Positions 1 through 9,600 of a DNA stretch of 13,332 nucleotides are shown in pieces (the stretch's first letter is position 1; every line of letters begins with the position of its first letter). The notes under the pieces are model-generated. The model worked only from the letters and a program-made list of their open reading frames with translations, did no database searches and was not told the origin of the DNA. Source of the stretch: CAYOPE01 sp964405805. Its GTDB lineage: Bacteria > Patescibacteriota > Doudnabacteria > UBA920 > O2-02-FULL-48-8. The stretch lies in assembly GCA_964405805.1 (NCBI GenBank), contig CAYOPE010000022.1, positions 1 to 13,332 of the forward strand. The letters are read 5' to 3'. The position numbers and the translations under genes are program-made.

Positions 1-1055
1 CCGGAAGATTTTATGCCATGGATAGCGCTGAGCACTGGAATCTGACAGAACAAACTTATCGCGCTATGGTTTTTGGCGAAGGGCCGAAAGTCGGCTCTGC
101 TCAGGCTGCGATCGAAGACAATTATAACCAGCATATTTATGATGAAATGGTGCCACCGACTGTAATCGTGCAAGATAATGGTAAACCAGTGGTAATCGAG
201 GACGGCGATGCAGTGATTCATTTCAATTTTAGACCTGACCGAGCGCTCCAGATCGTGCGCGCACTAACTGAGCCGAACTTCGACAAATTCAAGCAAACAG
301 CAAAAACTTTTAAAAATTTATTCGTTGTGACCATGACTGAGTTTGCGAAAGATTTACCAGTGACCATCGCTTTTCCACCTCAGGAAGTAGTAAATGGTAT
401 GGCAGAAATTAACAGCAAGACGGGTTTGCGACAATTTCCCATCGCAGAATCAGAAAAATACGCGCACATTTCTGTATTTTTTAATGGCGGTGTCATAAAC
501 CCTTTTCCAGGAGAAGATCGACAGATTATAACTTCGCCCGCATCGAATTATCAAAATTACGTAGACGTACCTGAGATGTCAGCTGCGAAGGTCACAGAAA
601 CTTTATTGTCGAAATTTTCAGAAAATTATTCTTTTTTTCTCGTCAATTTTGCAAACCCAGATATGGTCGGCCACACCGGTGACATGAAAGCTTCGATTCA
701 AGCTATAAAATTTGTAAACCAATGCATAAAAAAAATTTATGAGGCTTGCCTAGAGCAAGATATTTGCTTGGTCATCACAGCAGATCACGGAAACATCGAA
801 GAGCTTTTGGATATCCGTTCTGGTGGAATTGACAAAGAACACTCCACCAACCCCGTCCCATTTATTTTAGTCGCAAACCAGTTCAAGCGTCGTCACGCGA
901 AGGAAACAGGACTTTCAGGACTTGCTGGCCTCGTACCAGTGGGTGTACTGTCAGATGTAGCCCCTACCATGCTAGAATTAATGGGGATTCCGACACCGAG
1001 TGAGATGACAGGAGTCAGTCTACTGCCTCAACTTATTAAACAAGCAGAAAGTTAA
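1..1055 (+). CDS. gpmI: 2,3-bisphosphoglycerate-independent phosphoglycerate mutase, C-terminal part (5' end outside window)
   Basis: This enzyme interconverts 3- and 2-phosphoglycerate in glycolysis, in the cytoplasm, using two Mn ions. The frame is open from the window edge: the first whole codons (base 3 on) read GRFYAMD, a conserved motif of the family, so the ATG at 18 is internal. Numbering from that Met, RPDRA at 72-76 supplies the substrate-binding arginines. DMVGH (215-219), ADHGN (255-259) and KEH (273-275) carry the Asp and His metal ligands of the phosphatase-like domain. SPASNY and VPEMSA (173-188) are also typical. About 350 residues are present of a usual ~510, so the N-terminal third, including the nucleophilic Ser, lies upstream. 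The stop is one base before the next ATG, which indicates an operon with the receiver gene. The family assignment is secure. Confidence 0.96.
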   Translation, partial: GRFYAMDSAEHWNLTEQTYRAMVFGEGPKVGSAQAAIEDNYNQHIYDEMVPPTVIVQDNGKPVVIEDGDAVIHFNFRPDRALQIVRALTEPNFDKFKQTAKTFKNLFVVTMTEFAKDLPVTIAFPPQEVVNGMAEINSKTGLRQFPIAESEKYAHISVFFNGGVINPFPGEDRQIITSPASNYQNYVDVPEMSAAKVTETLLSKFSENYSFFLVNFANPDMVGHTGDMKASIQAIKFVNQCIKKIYEACLEQDICLVITADHGNIEELLDIRSGGIDKEHSTNPVPFILVANQFKRRHAKETGLSGLAGLVPVGVLSDVAPTMLELMGIPTPSEMTGVSLLPQLIKQAES

Positions 1056-1056
1056 A

Positions 1057-1488
1057 ATGGCGAAAATTTTAGTAGTTGACGATGATCTTGAGCAGAGAGA
1101 TTTATATTTACAGCTTTTTCGAGATGCTGATTTCGAAGTTGATGCGGCAAGTGATGGGCAGGAAGCCTGGGAAAAAATTCATAAATCACCTCCCGATCTG
1201 GTGTTTACAGGAATTATCATGCCGCGGATGACCGGCTTTCAGTTGATTGATAAGCTACGCAGTAATCAAACTACTGTGCTTATGCCAGTGATTATGTTTT
1301 CACATTTGGGTCGCGACGAAGATCGAAAAAAAGCCGCGAATTTATCCGGGGTTGAATTTATGATAAAAGGATATGATGGTCCTGGTAAGATTTTAAAGAC
1401 TGCGAAAGAATTAATTTCTCCGCAGAATGCCCCGAATCCTAAATTTAACCCTGACGAGGACATCCGAATACCCAGAACGATGATATAG
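1057..1488 (+). CDS. Single-domain response-regulator receiver protein lacking the phospho-acceptor Asp
   Basis: The 143-residue protein is a CheY-like receiver fold with no output domain. The acidic pocket is present (VVDDD, residues 6-10), as are the switch Ser (S82 in MFSHLG) and the conserved Lys (K104 in MIKGY). The strand-3 motif that normally reads DLVLLDIMMP reads DLVFTGIIMP, so Gly52 sits where the phosphorylated Asp should be. Ordinary aspartyl phosphorylation therefore looks impossible, and the protein may act as a constitutive or protein-binding pseudo-receiver. After about residue 121 there is a short Pro/Asn/Asp-rich tail ending RIPRTMI. The gene starts one base after gpmI and ends three bases before recJ. 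No histidine kinase is visible nearby. The fold is clear; partner and role are unknown. Confidence 0.88.
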   Translation: MAKILVVDDDLEQRDLYLQLFRDADFEVDAASDGQEAWEKIHKSPPDLVFTGIIMPRMTGFQLIDKLRSNQTTVLMPVIMFSHLGRDEDRKKAANLSGVEFMIKGYDGPGKILKTAKELISPQNAPNPKFNPDEDIRIPRTMI

Positions 1489-1491
1489 AGC

Positions 1492-3150
1492 ATGAAAAAA
1501 CAGTGGATTACAAAAAAAATAGAAACTGAAACACAATCTCTGCCGGAATATCCGGCTTTGATTTTAAAATTGCTCGCTCTGCGTGGGATTACGGAGGAAG
1601 AAAAGATCAGAGAATTTCTTGAGCCTGATTATCTGAAGCTTCACGACCCTTTTTTGTTTAAAGATATGCAGAAAGCTGTCGAACGAATTAGAACTGCTAT
1701 CGCGAAAAATGAAAAAATTACTGTTTACGCTGACTATGATGCTGATGCGATCACGGCTTGTACTGTTCTCTATCTGACTTTGAGAAAACTTGGTGCCACA
1801 GTTGACGTTTACATCCCTGATCGATTTTCTGAAGGCTATGGGTTAAACTCAGAAGCGATTAAATCCATTTGTGGCAAAAGTAATTTGATCATCACAGTCG
1901 ACTGCGGCATCAACGCAGTTGAAGAAGCTTTGATCTGTAGGTCCTCGGGAGTTGACTTGATCATCACCGACCATCACGAAGTGGTGGGTGAGTTGCCCGA
2001 AGCTCATGCTATCATTAATCCGAAAAATCCTCACGACAGCTACCCCTTTGCTTATTTGACCGGCGTGGGCGTGGCGTTTAAATTGGTTCAAGCGCTGGAT
2101 CTAAACGGCTGGGAAAAATGGCTTTTGGATTTAGTGGCACTTGGTACAGTGGCTGACTGTCAGAGTTTGAGTGGCGAAAATCGGATTTTAGTTAGCTTTG
2201 GACTAAAGGTTTTGCCAAAAACCAAATGGGCAGGCATGAAAGCTTTACTTGCTTCAGCTGCCTTGAAGTCAGAAAAATTTGACGCGTTTACTCTAGGATT
2301 TATTTTGGCGCCGAGAATCAATGCTGCCGGGCGCATTAAACACGCAGACATTGCTTTCAAGCTTTTGATTGCAGAGGATGCGAATGAAGCAGAAATTCTG
2401 GCCAAAGAACTGGACGAGCTGAATAAACACCGACAAATGCTTACAGAACAAATCACTAGTGAAGCCAAAGCGCAAGTTGAATTGATTTCTGACAAGAAAG
2501 TTTTGCTGGCAGTTGGCAGTGACTGGCCGAAAGGCGTAGTGGGACTGGTTGCCGGTCGGCTGGCTGAGGAATTTAACCGACCAGTCCTGGCACTGAGTAT
2601 GTCCGATGGTCTGGCAGTAGGCTCTGGTCGCTCTGTGGCGAGCTTTGACCTGGTCTCAGCCCTTAACTTTGCCAAAGAAACTCTGATAAAATATGGAGGT
2701 CACACTCAAGCAGCAGGGTTTACACTGGCTGCAGACAATATTGGCGCGTTTCACCAGAAGTTACTTGTTTATGCTGAAAATATCAATTTGACAATCGAAG
2801 ATCCGGTGTTAAGTATCGACGCTGAGGTGAGGCCAGAAGACATAACTTGGGAGAATTTAGAGTATTTGGAAAAGTTTGGACCGTTTGGATTTGGAAATCC
2901 GAAACCGAAACTGCTAGGTTTGAGGTTTGAGGTGCGAGGTTTGAGATTAGTCGGTGCGCAGAATCAGTATTTGAAGTTGCAAGTGCGATTTGGTGATCAT
3001 AATTTGGAAGCTATTGCGTTTAACCAAGGATTTCTGGCCAGTACTTTGAAGATCGGCAGCGAGATTGATGCAGTATTCGAGCTAACCGCGAATGAGTGGA
3101 ATGGAAACAAAGAAATGCAATTGAAGATTATTGATATTAGACCAGCATGA
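1492..3150 (+). CDS. recJ: Single-stranded-DNA-specific exonuclease RecJ
   Basis: RecJ is a 5'-3' single-strand DNA exonuclease of the DHH phosphoesterase superfamily, used in recombination and mismatch or base-excision repair. The 552 residues carry the expected motifs in order: DYDAD (81-85), DCG (137-139), DHH (160-162) and VADC with Asp222. RINAAGR (275-281) follows. The DHHA1 part has GVVGLVAGRLAEEF (348-361), GSGRS (377-381) and GGHTQAAGF (402-410), and an OB-fold-like C-terminus has FGPFGFGNP (462-470). Length is close to the usual ~560-580. Motif I is slightly unusual: DYDADA instead of the common DYDxDG. The start ATG lies three bases after the previous stop, and the stop overlaps the rnhA start (ATGA), suggesting translational coupling. 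A run of heptamer repeats lies in the OB-fold codons. Confidence 0.96.
   Translation: MKKQWITKKIETETQSLPEYPALILKLLALRGITEEEKIREFLEPDYLKLHDPFLFKDMQKAVERIRTAIAKNEKITVYADYDADAITACTVLYLTLRKLGATVDVYIPDRFSEGYGLNSEAIKSICGKSNLIITVDCGINAVEEALICRSSGVDLIITDHHEVVGELPEAHAIINPKNPHDSYPFAYLTGVGVAFKLVQALDLNGWEKWLLDLVALGTVADCQSLSGENRILVSFGLKVLPKTKWAGMKALLASAALKSEKFDAFTLGFILAPRINAAGRIKHADIAFKLLIAEDANEAEILAKELDELNKHRQMLTEQITSEAKAQVELISDKKVLLAVGSDWPKGVVGLVAGRLAEEFNRPVLALSMSDGLAVGSGRSVASFDLVSALNFAKETLIKYGGHTQAAGFTLAADNIGAFHQKLLVYAENINLTIEDPVLSIDAEVRPEDITWENLEYLEKFGPFGFGNPKPKLLGLRFEVRGLRLVGAQNQYLKLQVRFGDHNLEAIAFNQGFLASTLKIGSEIDAVFELTANEWNGNKEMQLKIIDIRPA
2916..2950 (+). repeat. Degenerate tandem heptamer repeat (AGGTTTG) inside recJ
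   Basis: Five consecutive 7-base units read AGGTTTG, AGGTTTG, AGGTGCG, AGGTTTG and AGATTAG. They lie in the OB-fold part of recJ and encode the stretch around LGLRFEVRGLRLVG. A 7-base period in coding DNA shifts frame with each unit, so slippage here would inactivate the gene. The reading frame is intact in this copy. Confidence 0.6.
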
Positions 3151-3551
3151 AAAAAATTATTACTTATTCAGACGGTGGGGCGAGGGGGAATCCGGGACCA
3201 GCAGCGATTGGTGCGGTTGTTTATGATGACAATGGAAAAGAATTAGCACGTATCAGCCAAGTGATTGGCGAGACCACAAACAACCAGGCTGAGTATCGAG
3301 CATTGATTGCAGCTTTGGAACAAGCACATGGATTGGGTGGCGATGAAATAGTTTGTCACCTAGATTCGGAGCTGGTTGTTCGTCAGCTGCAAGGTAAATA
3401 CAAAGTCCGCGAGGAAAGCTTGAAAGAGCCCATGATGCAAGTCTTGCGACTAGTTCATAAATTTAAACAAGTACAATTTGTGCATGTGCCTAGAGAAAAA
3501 AACAAGCTCGCGGACCAGCTAGTGAACGAAGCGCTGGACAATTTGACATAG
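3147..3551 (+). CDS. rnhA: Ribonuclease HI
   Basis: RNase HI cuts the RNA strand of RNA-DNA hybrids, removing primers and R-loops. The 134-residue protein begins with YSDGGARGNPGP (7-18), the classic first motif. The catalytic acidic residues are visible: Asp9, Glu49 in NNQAEY, Asp73 in HLDSELV, and Asp123 in the NKLADQLVNEAL segment. The protein is shorter than the 155-residue E. coli enzyme and seems to lack its basic protrusion, as in the compact RNase HI forms. The start overlaps the recJ stop by four bases, so it is probably co-translated with recJ. The -35 hexamer of the following gene's promoter overlaps its last two sense codons. Confidence 0.94.
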   Translation: MKKIITYSDGGARGNPGPAAIGAVVYDDNGKELARISQVIGETTNNQAEYRALIAALEQAHGLGGDEIVCHLDSELVVRQLQGKYKVREESLKEPMMQVLRLVHKFKQVQFVHVPREKNKLADQLVNEALDNLT

Positions 3552-3571
3552 CTACCGTTTGGGTATATATT
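3543..3571 (+). promoter_or_regulatory. Sigma-70-type promoter for the RHS gene
   Basis: TTGACA (3543-3548) and TATATT (3566-3571) are separated by exactly 17 bases, giving 11 of 12 consensus matches. The -35 overlaps the end of rnhA. Transcription should begin near 3578, leaving a leader of about 65 bases before the ATG at 3643. This gives the giant RHS gene its own transcription unit. Confidence 0.75.
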
Positions 3572-3597
3572 GAGCTCAAACACAGCAAGACCAACAC

Positions 3598-3641
3598 AAA
3601 GCCTCGGAGAAGACGCTTCTAAGTATCCTTTTTAAGGCTTT
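3598..3641 (+). promoter_or_regulatory. Leader stem-loop covering the RHS ribosome-binding site
   Basis: AAAGCCT (3598-3604) is perfectly complementary to AGGCTTT (3635-3641). Inside it, AGAAG (3608-3612) and CTTCT (3616-3620) close a small hairpin over a 3-base loop. The only Shine-Dalgarno-like bases, AAGG (3634-3637), lie in the 3' arm, five bases before the ATG. Pairing could therefore hide the ribosome-binding site. The complementarity is seen directly; its regulatory effect is inferred and no folding energy was calculated. Confidence 0.4.
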
Positions 3642-3642
3642 T

Positions 3643-6600
3643 ATGCGAAAAATCGGTCATCCTAATTCGAGTTCATTTTTTCAGCTTTTATTTCGAAGGC
3701 CAGGTATAATTTTACCTGGTTTTTTTGTTGCAATTTTGCTCGTCGTTCAACCATTGGCCCCTGCTATGGCGCTGGCTGATAGTGAGCATGGTTCAGAAAG
3801 ATCTGCAGAAGTGAGGCAGGATAGTCCGGATCACGGTTCAGATAAGCAAACTAGTGAACAGGATAATAAAGCTGATAAACCCGCAAATGACAAGCCGGTT
3901 GACTCTGGTAATTCAGATAATTCTGATAAATCAGCGCCAGTAGTGGATGCGCCAGACAGCGGCCAGGCTCAGCCAGATAAAAATAATTCTAAACCAGACA
4001 AAGGTCCTGCTGCCACCACTTCAGCGCTTACGACTGATCCGAATAGTCCCGCCACCAGCCAGCCGACCAAAACAATTCTGCCCAAAATGGATTCGACTAG
4101 CGGCGGACTGACTTACAATTATCCGATTGCTGTGCCGCCAGGTATACCAAGTGCGACTCCGAGTCTCGCGCTCAATTATAATTCCCAAAAAATCGATAAT
4201 ACTTCTGTCATCGGCTTGTGGTGGGAGCCCTCGATCCCAGACATCGTCGGAAGAAATACGCACGGCATAGACCAGCTCTACACACGTGATGAATACACCA
4301 GCTCTGAAGACGGGGATCTGGTACTGACTCAAACTTCTGGCTCGGTGCTGACTTTTTATCCAGAATCCCAGGACGCTAGCTTTTCCCAGTATCAGCTGGA
4401 TAAGTCTACGAACACTTGGAAACTCAGTACGAAAAGTGGCACAGTGCTGACCTTTGGCGACACTACAGCTAGTCGCGAAGACGACGCGGCTAACCTTTCG
4501 CATATTTACCGATGGATGCTTTCAACGCTGGTGGATGCAAATGGCAACACTATTACTTACACCTACACCAAAGATCAAGGCAGAATTTATCCTGCCAATA
4601 TTCATTATGCGATTTTTGACATCAGCTTCGTGACTGAGTCAGTGCCAGTGGCAAGTACGAATTTAAGCTATGGGTTTTCCGTCGCAATCCAAAAAAGAAT
4701 AAAAGAAATTGATGTCAAAACCAACAGCCAGTTATCCAAATCTTATGTGCTCAATTTTTCTTCTGACGCGTTGACCTCGAGATCACTACTCTCGGCGATT
4801 AGCCCAAGTGGTATCAGCGGCAGCAATACCACCACGCTACCATCTACAGTTTTTTCTTACAGTGGGAACAATACAACGACGCCATGGATTTACAGTTCGA
4901 ACTTTACCATTCCAACTGACACCACTATTCGACTAGATATTTATGGCGGCACTGTATTTGTGGATGTAAACGGTGACGGTTTGACTGACATTTTGTCTTC
5001 TTGGAATGGACCCAATGATACTATAAATCAGAGCGCTTATCTGCAAAATGCCAATGGCACTTGGACACTTTCAGCAGCTTATCAGCCGCCTGCTGGCTAT
5101 ACATTTGCTGGTTACTCGCCTAGCCTTGTTAACAACAATGTTTTTTTCTTGGATCTGAATGGCGATGGCTTGGTTGACATGTTTAATACCCACTATTCTT
5201 ACTCGGTCCCAGTCAATACGATTTACTTAAATACAGGCAATGGTTGGGCAGCGGGCTATGCTTTGCCTGCTGTGGGTTTGAGTTGGAACGGAGTTACGAC
5301 TGTGGCTTTTGCGGACTTTAACGGTGATGGCTTGGTTGATATTTACGCCTCAGCTTACAGCACGGGCTATCCGGAAAGCAGTCATGGCAACGAATTATTT
5401 CTAAACAATGGCGATGGCACTTGGACTGATGCTATAGCAACCTTGGGCTGGCCTGTGCCGCCAGTAGTCTCAACTACACCGATGTCTCGGTTTGTGGATC
5501 TCAATGGCGACGGCATTACGGATATTATAAATTTGAAGCAAGCCTGGATCGGGGATGGTAAGGGCGGATTTACACCTAGTGCCGGATATACTTTCCCAAG
5601 TACGGCGTTTTATCTTTGCTCCACGTGTGTGCCTTATGATGACAATCAGGGCATTACAATCTTTGATGTAAACAACGACGGTTTGCCAGACATGATGCAG
5701 CACATGGATGTCTCACCCACGCGGACTTCCAATGGTCTTCACAATGTCACGTATCTGAATACTGGCTCTGGCTGGGTGCAAAACAATAATTATAATATCC
5801 ATCCGAATCTGAGCGACGGTCATACTCCTACCAACACTAAGGTATTTGAAATCAATTCCGATGGCGTGCCAGATATTTTTTACAGTGGATCATCTTATTT
5901 GAGCAATTCCAATAAAGTGGACATGCTGACTTCCATCACTTTTCCTTTTGGCGGCAGAGCAGACATAGCTTACAAACCAGCTGGTCAGTATAAAGACAAT
6001 TCAGGAAACTTACTCAATCCGAAGCTGCCTTATGTTATTCAAACCGTGAATACAATTACGACTACTGACCCTGTGAACAATGTTTTTGGCACAGATAGTT
6101 ATAGCTATGGCGACGGCACTTTTTACTTCAACGCCAGTAATCCTTTTACCAGGAAATTTGCTGGGTTCGGTACAGTAATCAAGGCTGATGATAATAGTTA
6201 TCTTACCAAAACTTATTTTTATAAAGATGATTATTGGAAGTTTGGTAAGGCGTATCGCGTGGAATATTGTGATAACAACTCGATTTTTTATGCAGTCACT
6301 ATGAACCAGTGGGATAGTGTGGATCTGGGTAGTGGCAGGAAGTTTGTTAAACTCAGCCAAACTCTCAATCAAACTTATGATAGCCAAGCTAGTCATCGCG
6401 ACACAGCCACCACGTATGTTTATGACAATACCAATGGCAACCTCCTGACCCAAACTAATTTTGGTGAAGTCGCAGGTACTAGCTCTGGCACTTTCACAGA
6501 CATAGGTACTGATGAGTCAGTGACTAGTTATACTTATGCGACACAGTCAAGCTCAAACAAATTCCAGGTCTCTGATGAAAATACAGTGGATCAACTAGGC

Positions 6601-9600
6601 GCGAAAGTCCGAGAAGCCAGGTATTATTATGACGCGTTAGCATTAGGGTTGCTTACGAACGGCAATCAGACTAAAGTTGAAAATTGGAAAAGCGGAACTG
6701 CTTACATCAATAGTCAAAAAACATACAACAGTATGGGCTTAGTGACTTCTGCGACTGACCCGCGAGGAAAAGTTACACTTTATACATATGATCCGTACAG
6801 TTTGTATCCGGCAAAGGTCACTGATCCGCTGAGTCATGCGACGAACTTTACGTTTGATTATCCGAGCGGCCAAGTGGCCAGTAAAACTGACGCCAATGGC
6901 TCAGTGTGGAGTACGACCTTCGATGGTTTCGGTCGTATTCTCCAAGAAAATATTCCAGATCCAGCAGGAAGTGGAAGCTCTGTCGCGAAAACAACTTACG
7001 CTTATGTCGATACTCCGAGCGCTGTCAGTGTACACAAAACAGATTATCTCGATAGTTTAAATTCAGCTGAGACTTATCAGTACTTCGACGGCTTGGGCCG
7101 ACTGATCCAAGAGCGAAAAGAAGCAGAAATTGCCGGAAACTTTAATGTCCGCGATTTGATCTATAATAAGCGCGGTTTGCTCTGGCAAGAATCTTTGAGT
7201 TATACAGGATCAGGAGTTGGAAGAACCTCTGCAACTTCAAATAGTAATTTGTACACCATCTACTTGTATGATCCGATTCGAAGGGTTTCGTCAGTCATCA
7301 ATGCAGTAGGGACTACGAGCTTTGCATACAATCTGTGGCAGACGACTGTGACTGATGCTAATGGTAAATCGAAAAGTTTTTACAAAGATGCTTATGGCAA
7401 CTTGGCTCGAGTCGATGAGATAAATTCTGGTGCGACTTTCATCACGACTTATAATTGGAATCTCAATAACAAATTGGCCTCTGTGACTGACGCTTCAGGC
7501 AATGTCAGAAGCTTTAGTTATGATGGTCTCGGCCGCCGATTGACGGCACAGGACCTACATGCTCCTGCTGATACGACTTTCGGCACTTGGACATATACCT
7601 ATGATGACGCTGGTAATATGACGCAGTCCGTAAGTCCGTTGGCTCAGACAGTCAACTATGTCTATGACGCAGTCAATCGAGCGACGAGTGAGGATTATAC
7701 TGGCACAACTGGCACTGATGTCTCGTATACTTATGATTCGTGTTTGAAAGGAATTGGCAGGCTTTGCTCTTCTACTTTCGCAGGCGGTGCGGGAAATTCT
7801 TATACTTATGACGCAGTCGGTAACATAGCCTCAGATCAGGAAACTATCAATTCAAATGTTTATCTGACTTCATACACATTTGATCGGCAGGGAAATACGC
7901 TGACAATTACAAGTCCTGACAACGCCGTCGTCAGATACACCTTTAACACCGCAGGCTTGCTCGAGAAAATTGATCGCAAAGAAAGTAGCGGATCTTTAAC
8001 TGATGTAGTTTCAAATTTTGATTATAGTCCTTTGGATCAAGTGGCGACACAAGTCTATTCCAATGGCGCGGTGACTACGAACACTTATGATGCGGCAAAT
8101 TTGTACCGACTGACAAACAAGACTACTACTGTGGGCGCGACTACTCCACAAAATCTGACTTACACTTATGACAGTGTCGGCAACATCACAAAAATAGTTG
8201 ACGCTTCGAGCACAGCGAGTGCGAAAACCGCAAATTATGTTTATGATGATTTGTACCGATTAGTCACTGCCAATATTACTTTTGTTCCCACTGGTCAGAC
8301 TCAGTACAAACACGTTTTCACGTATGATCCTGTTGGCAATATTTTGACAGGACCTGCGGGCAGCTATCTTTATCAGGGCAATACGGGCACTCTGAAAGCC
8401 AATCCGCATGCTGCGACTTCGATCAATGGCGCGACCTATGCTTACGATGCCAATGGCAACCTGACTGGTAATGGCACCATGACGAATACTTGGAATTATC
8501 GAAACCAGTTGACTCAGTCAGTGGTGGGAACCACGACCAGTACTGACTACTATGATGCTGCGGGTAACCGGGCCAGGTATCAGGTGGGCACTGCCAACAC
8601 TTATTATCCAAATAAATACTACAACACGAATGGCACCAAGCAGACTAAGCAAATTTTCGCCGGCAAGCAGCTTGTGGCCACCGTGGAAACCGTAGGCACT
8701 ACTGTGACGCCATACTATAATTTTGTGGATCAGCTGGGATCTGTCACTGCTGCTACTGATGCGACTGGCGCTATTTCTGAAACTTTGGATTATTATCCAT
8801 TTGGCAGTCAAAGAATTTCTTCTGGGTCATATACTGGTCAGCGTCAGTATATCGGTCAGATCTTTGACGCCAGTACGTCACTGGACTATCTAAACACGCG
8901 CTTCTATAAGTCTGATGTCGGCAGATTTATCAGTCAGGATCCAGTGTTCTGGGAAATCGGCCAGACCAAAGACGGTATGAGTGCTTTGAGCAACCCTCAA
9001 TCGTTGAATAGTTATTCGTATGCAAACAACAACCCAATCGGCAGCAGCGATCCGGAGGGGAGAATGGTTGTGGTTGATGATGCTATCGCATTTGGTGTCG
9101 GCGGTGTCATAGGCGCTGGAATCGAAGCTATGGTTAGCTTATCTATGAATGAAAAAATTACTTGGGCCAAAGAAACCGGGGCATTTGTGGGCGGTGGAAT
9201 TAGCGGAGTTGCAATCGCAAACGCTCCAGAAACTCTGGGTTTGTCTTTAACTCTTTTAAATGGTGGCATATCTGGTGGTATGAGTAATCTCGCTGAACAA
9301 AGAATTGCGGTATTAAATGGTGATCAAAAAGCATTTAGTCGAAAAGAGCTAGGATTATCTATTCCCATCGGTATGGGATTAAGTGTCATTGATAAATTTA
9401 TACCAGACCTGAAGATTCCTGGCCTTTCATCTGGCCCTAGTAATTGGATAAGTAAGGATAAAGAGCTACTGACGAAAATAGCGAGCGGTCAAATCAAGAA
9501 TAGACCGACTATGTCTTTCGTTAGGTCAGTAGTAGGCTCGCAGCTGCGTGAATCTGTGAAAAATATTATTGAAACAAAAATAGACCACGGGCTAAATGCT

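Noticed and set aside
18..20. ATG at 18 as the true gpmI start
   Set aside because: The same frame is open to the window edge and upstream codons encode the conserved GRFYAMD motif, so the Met is internal.
2160..2675. Minus-strand frame of 171 codons inside recJ
   Set aside because: It is antisense to conserved RecJ motifs and has low-complexity Ser/Ala-rich content typical of shadow frames.
3601..3700. Antiterminator pairing of the RHS leader (GCCT 3601-3604) with AGGC 3697-3700 next to the internal terminator
   Set aside because: Only four contiguous pairs can be drawn, too weak to support a switch like the one at proC.
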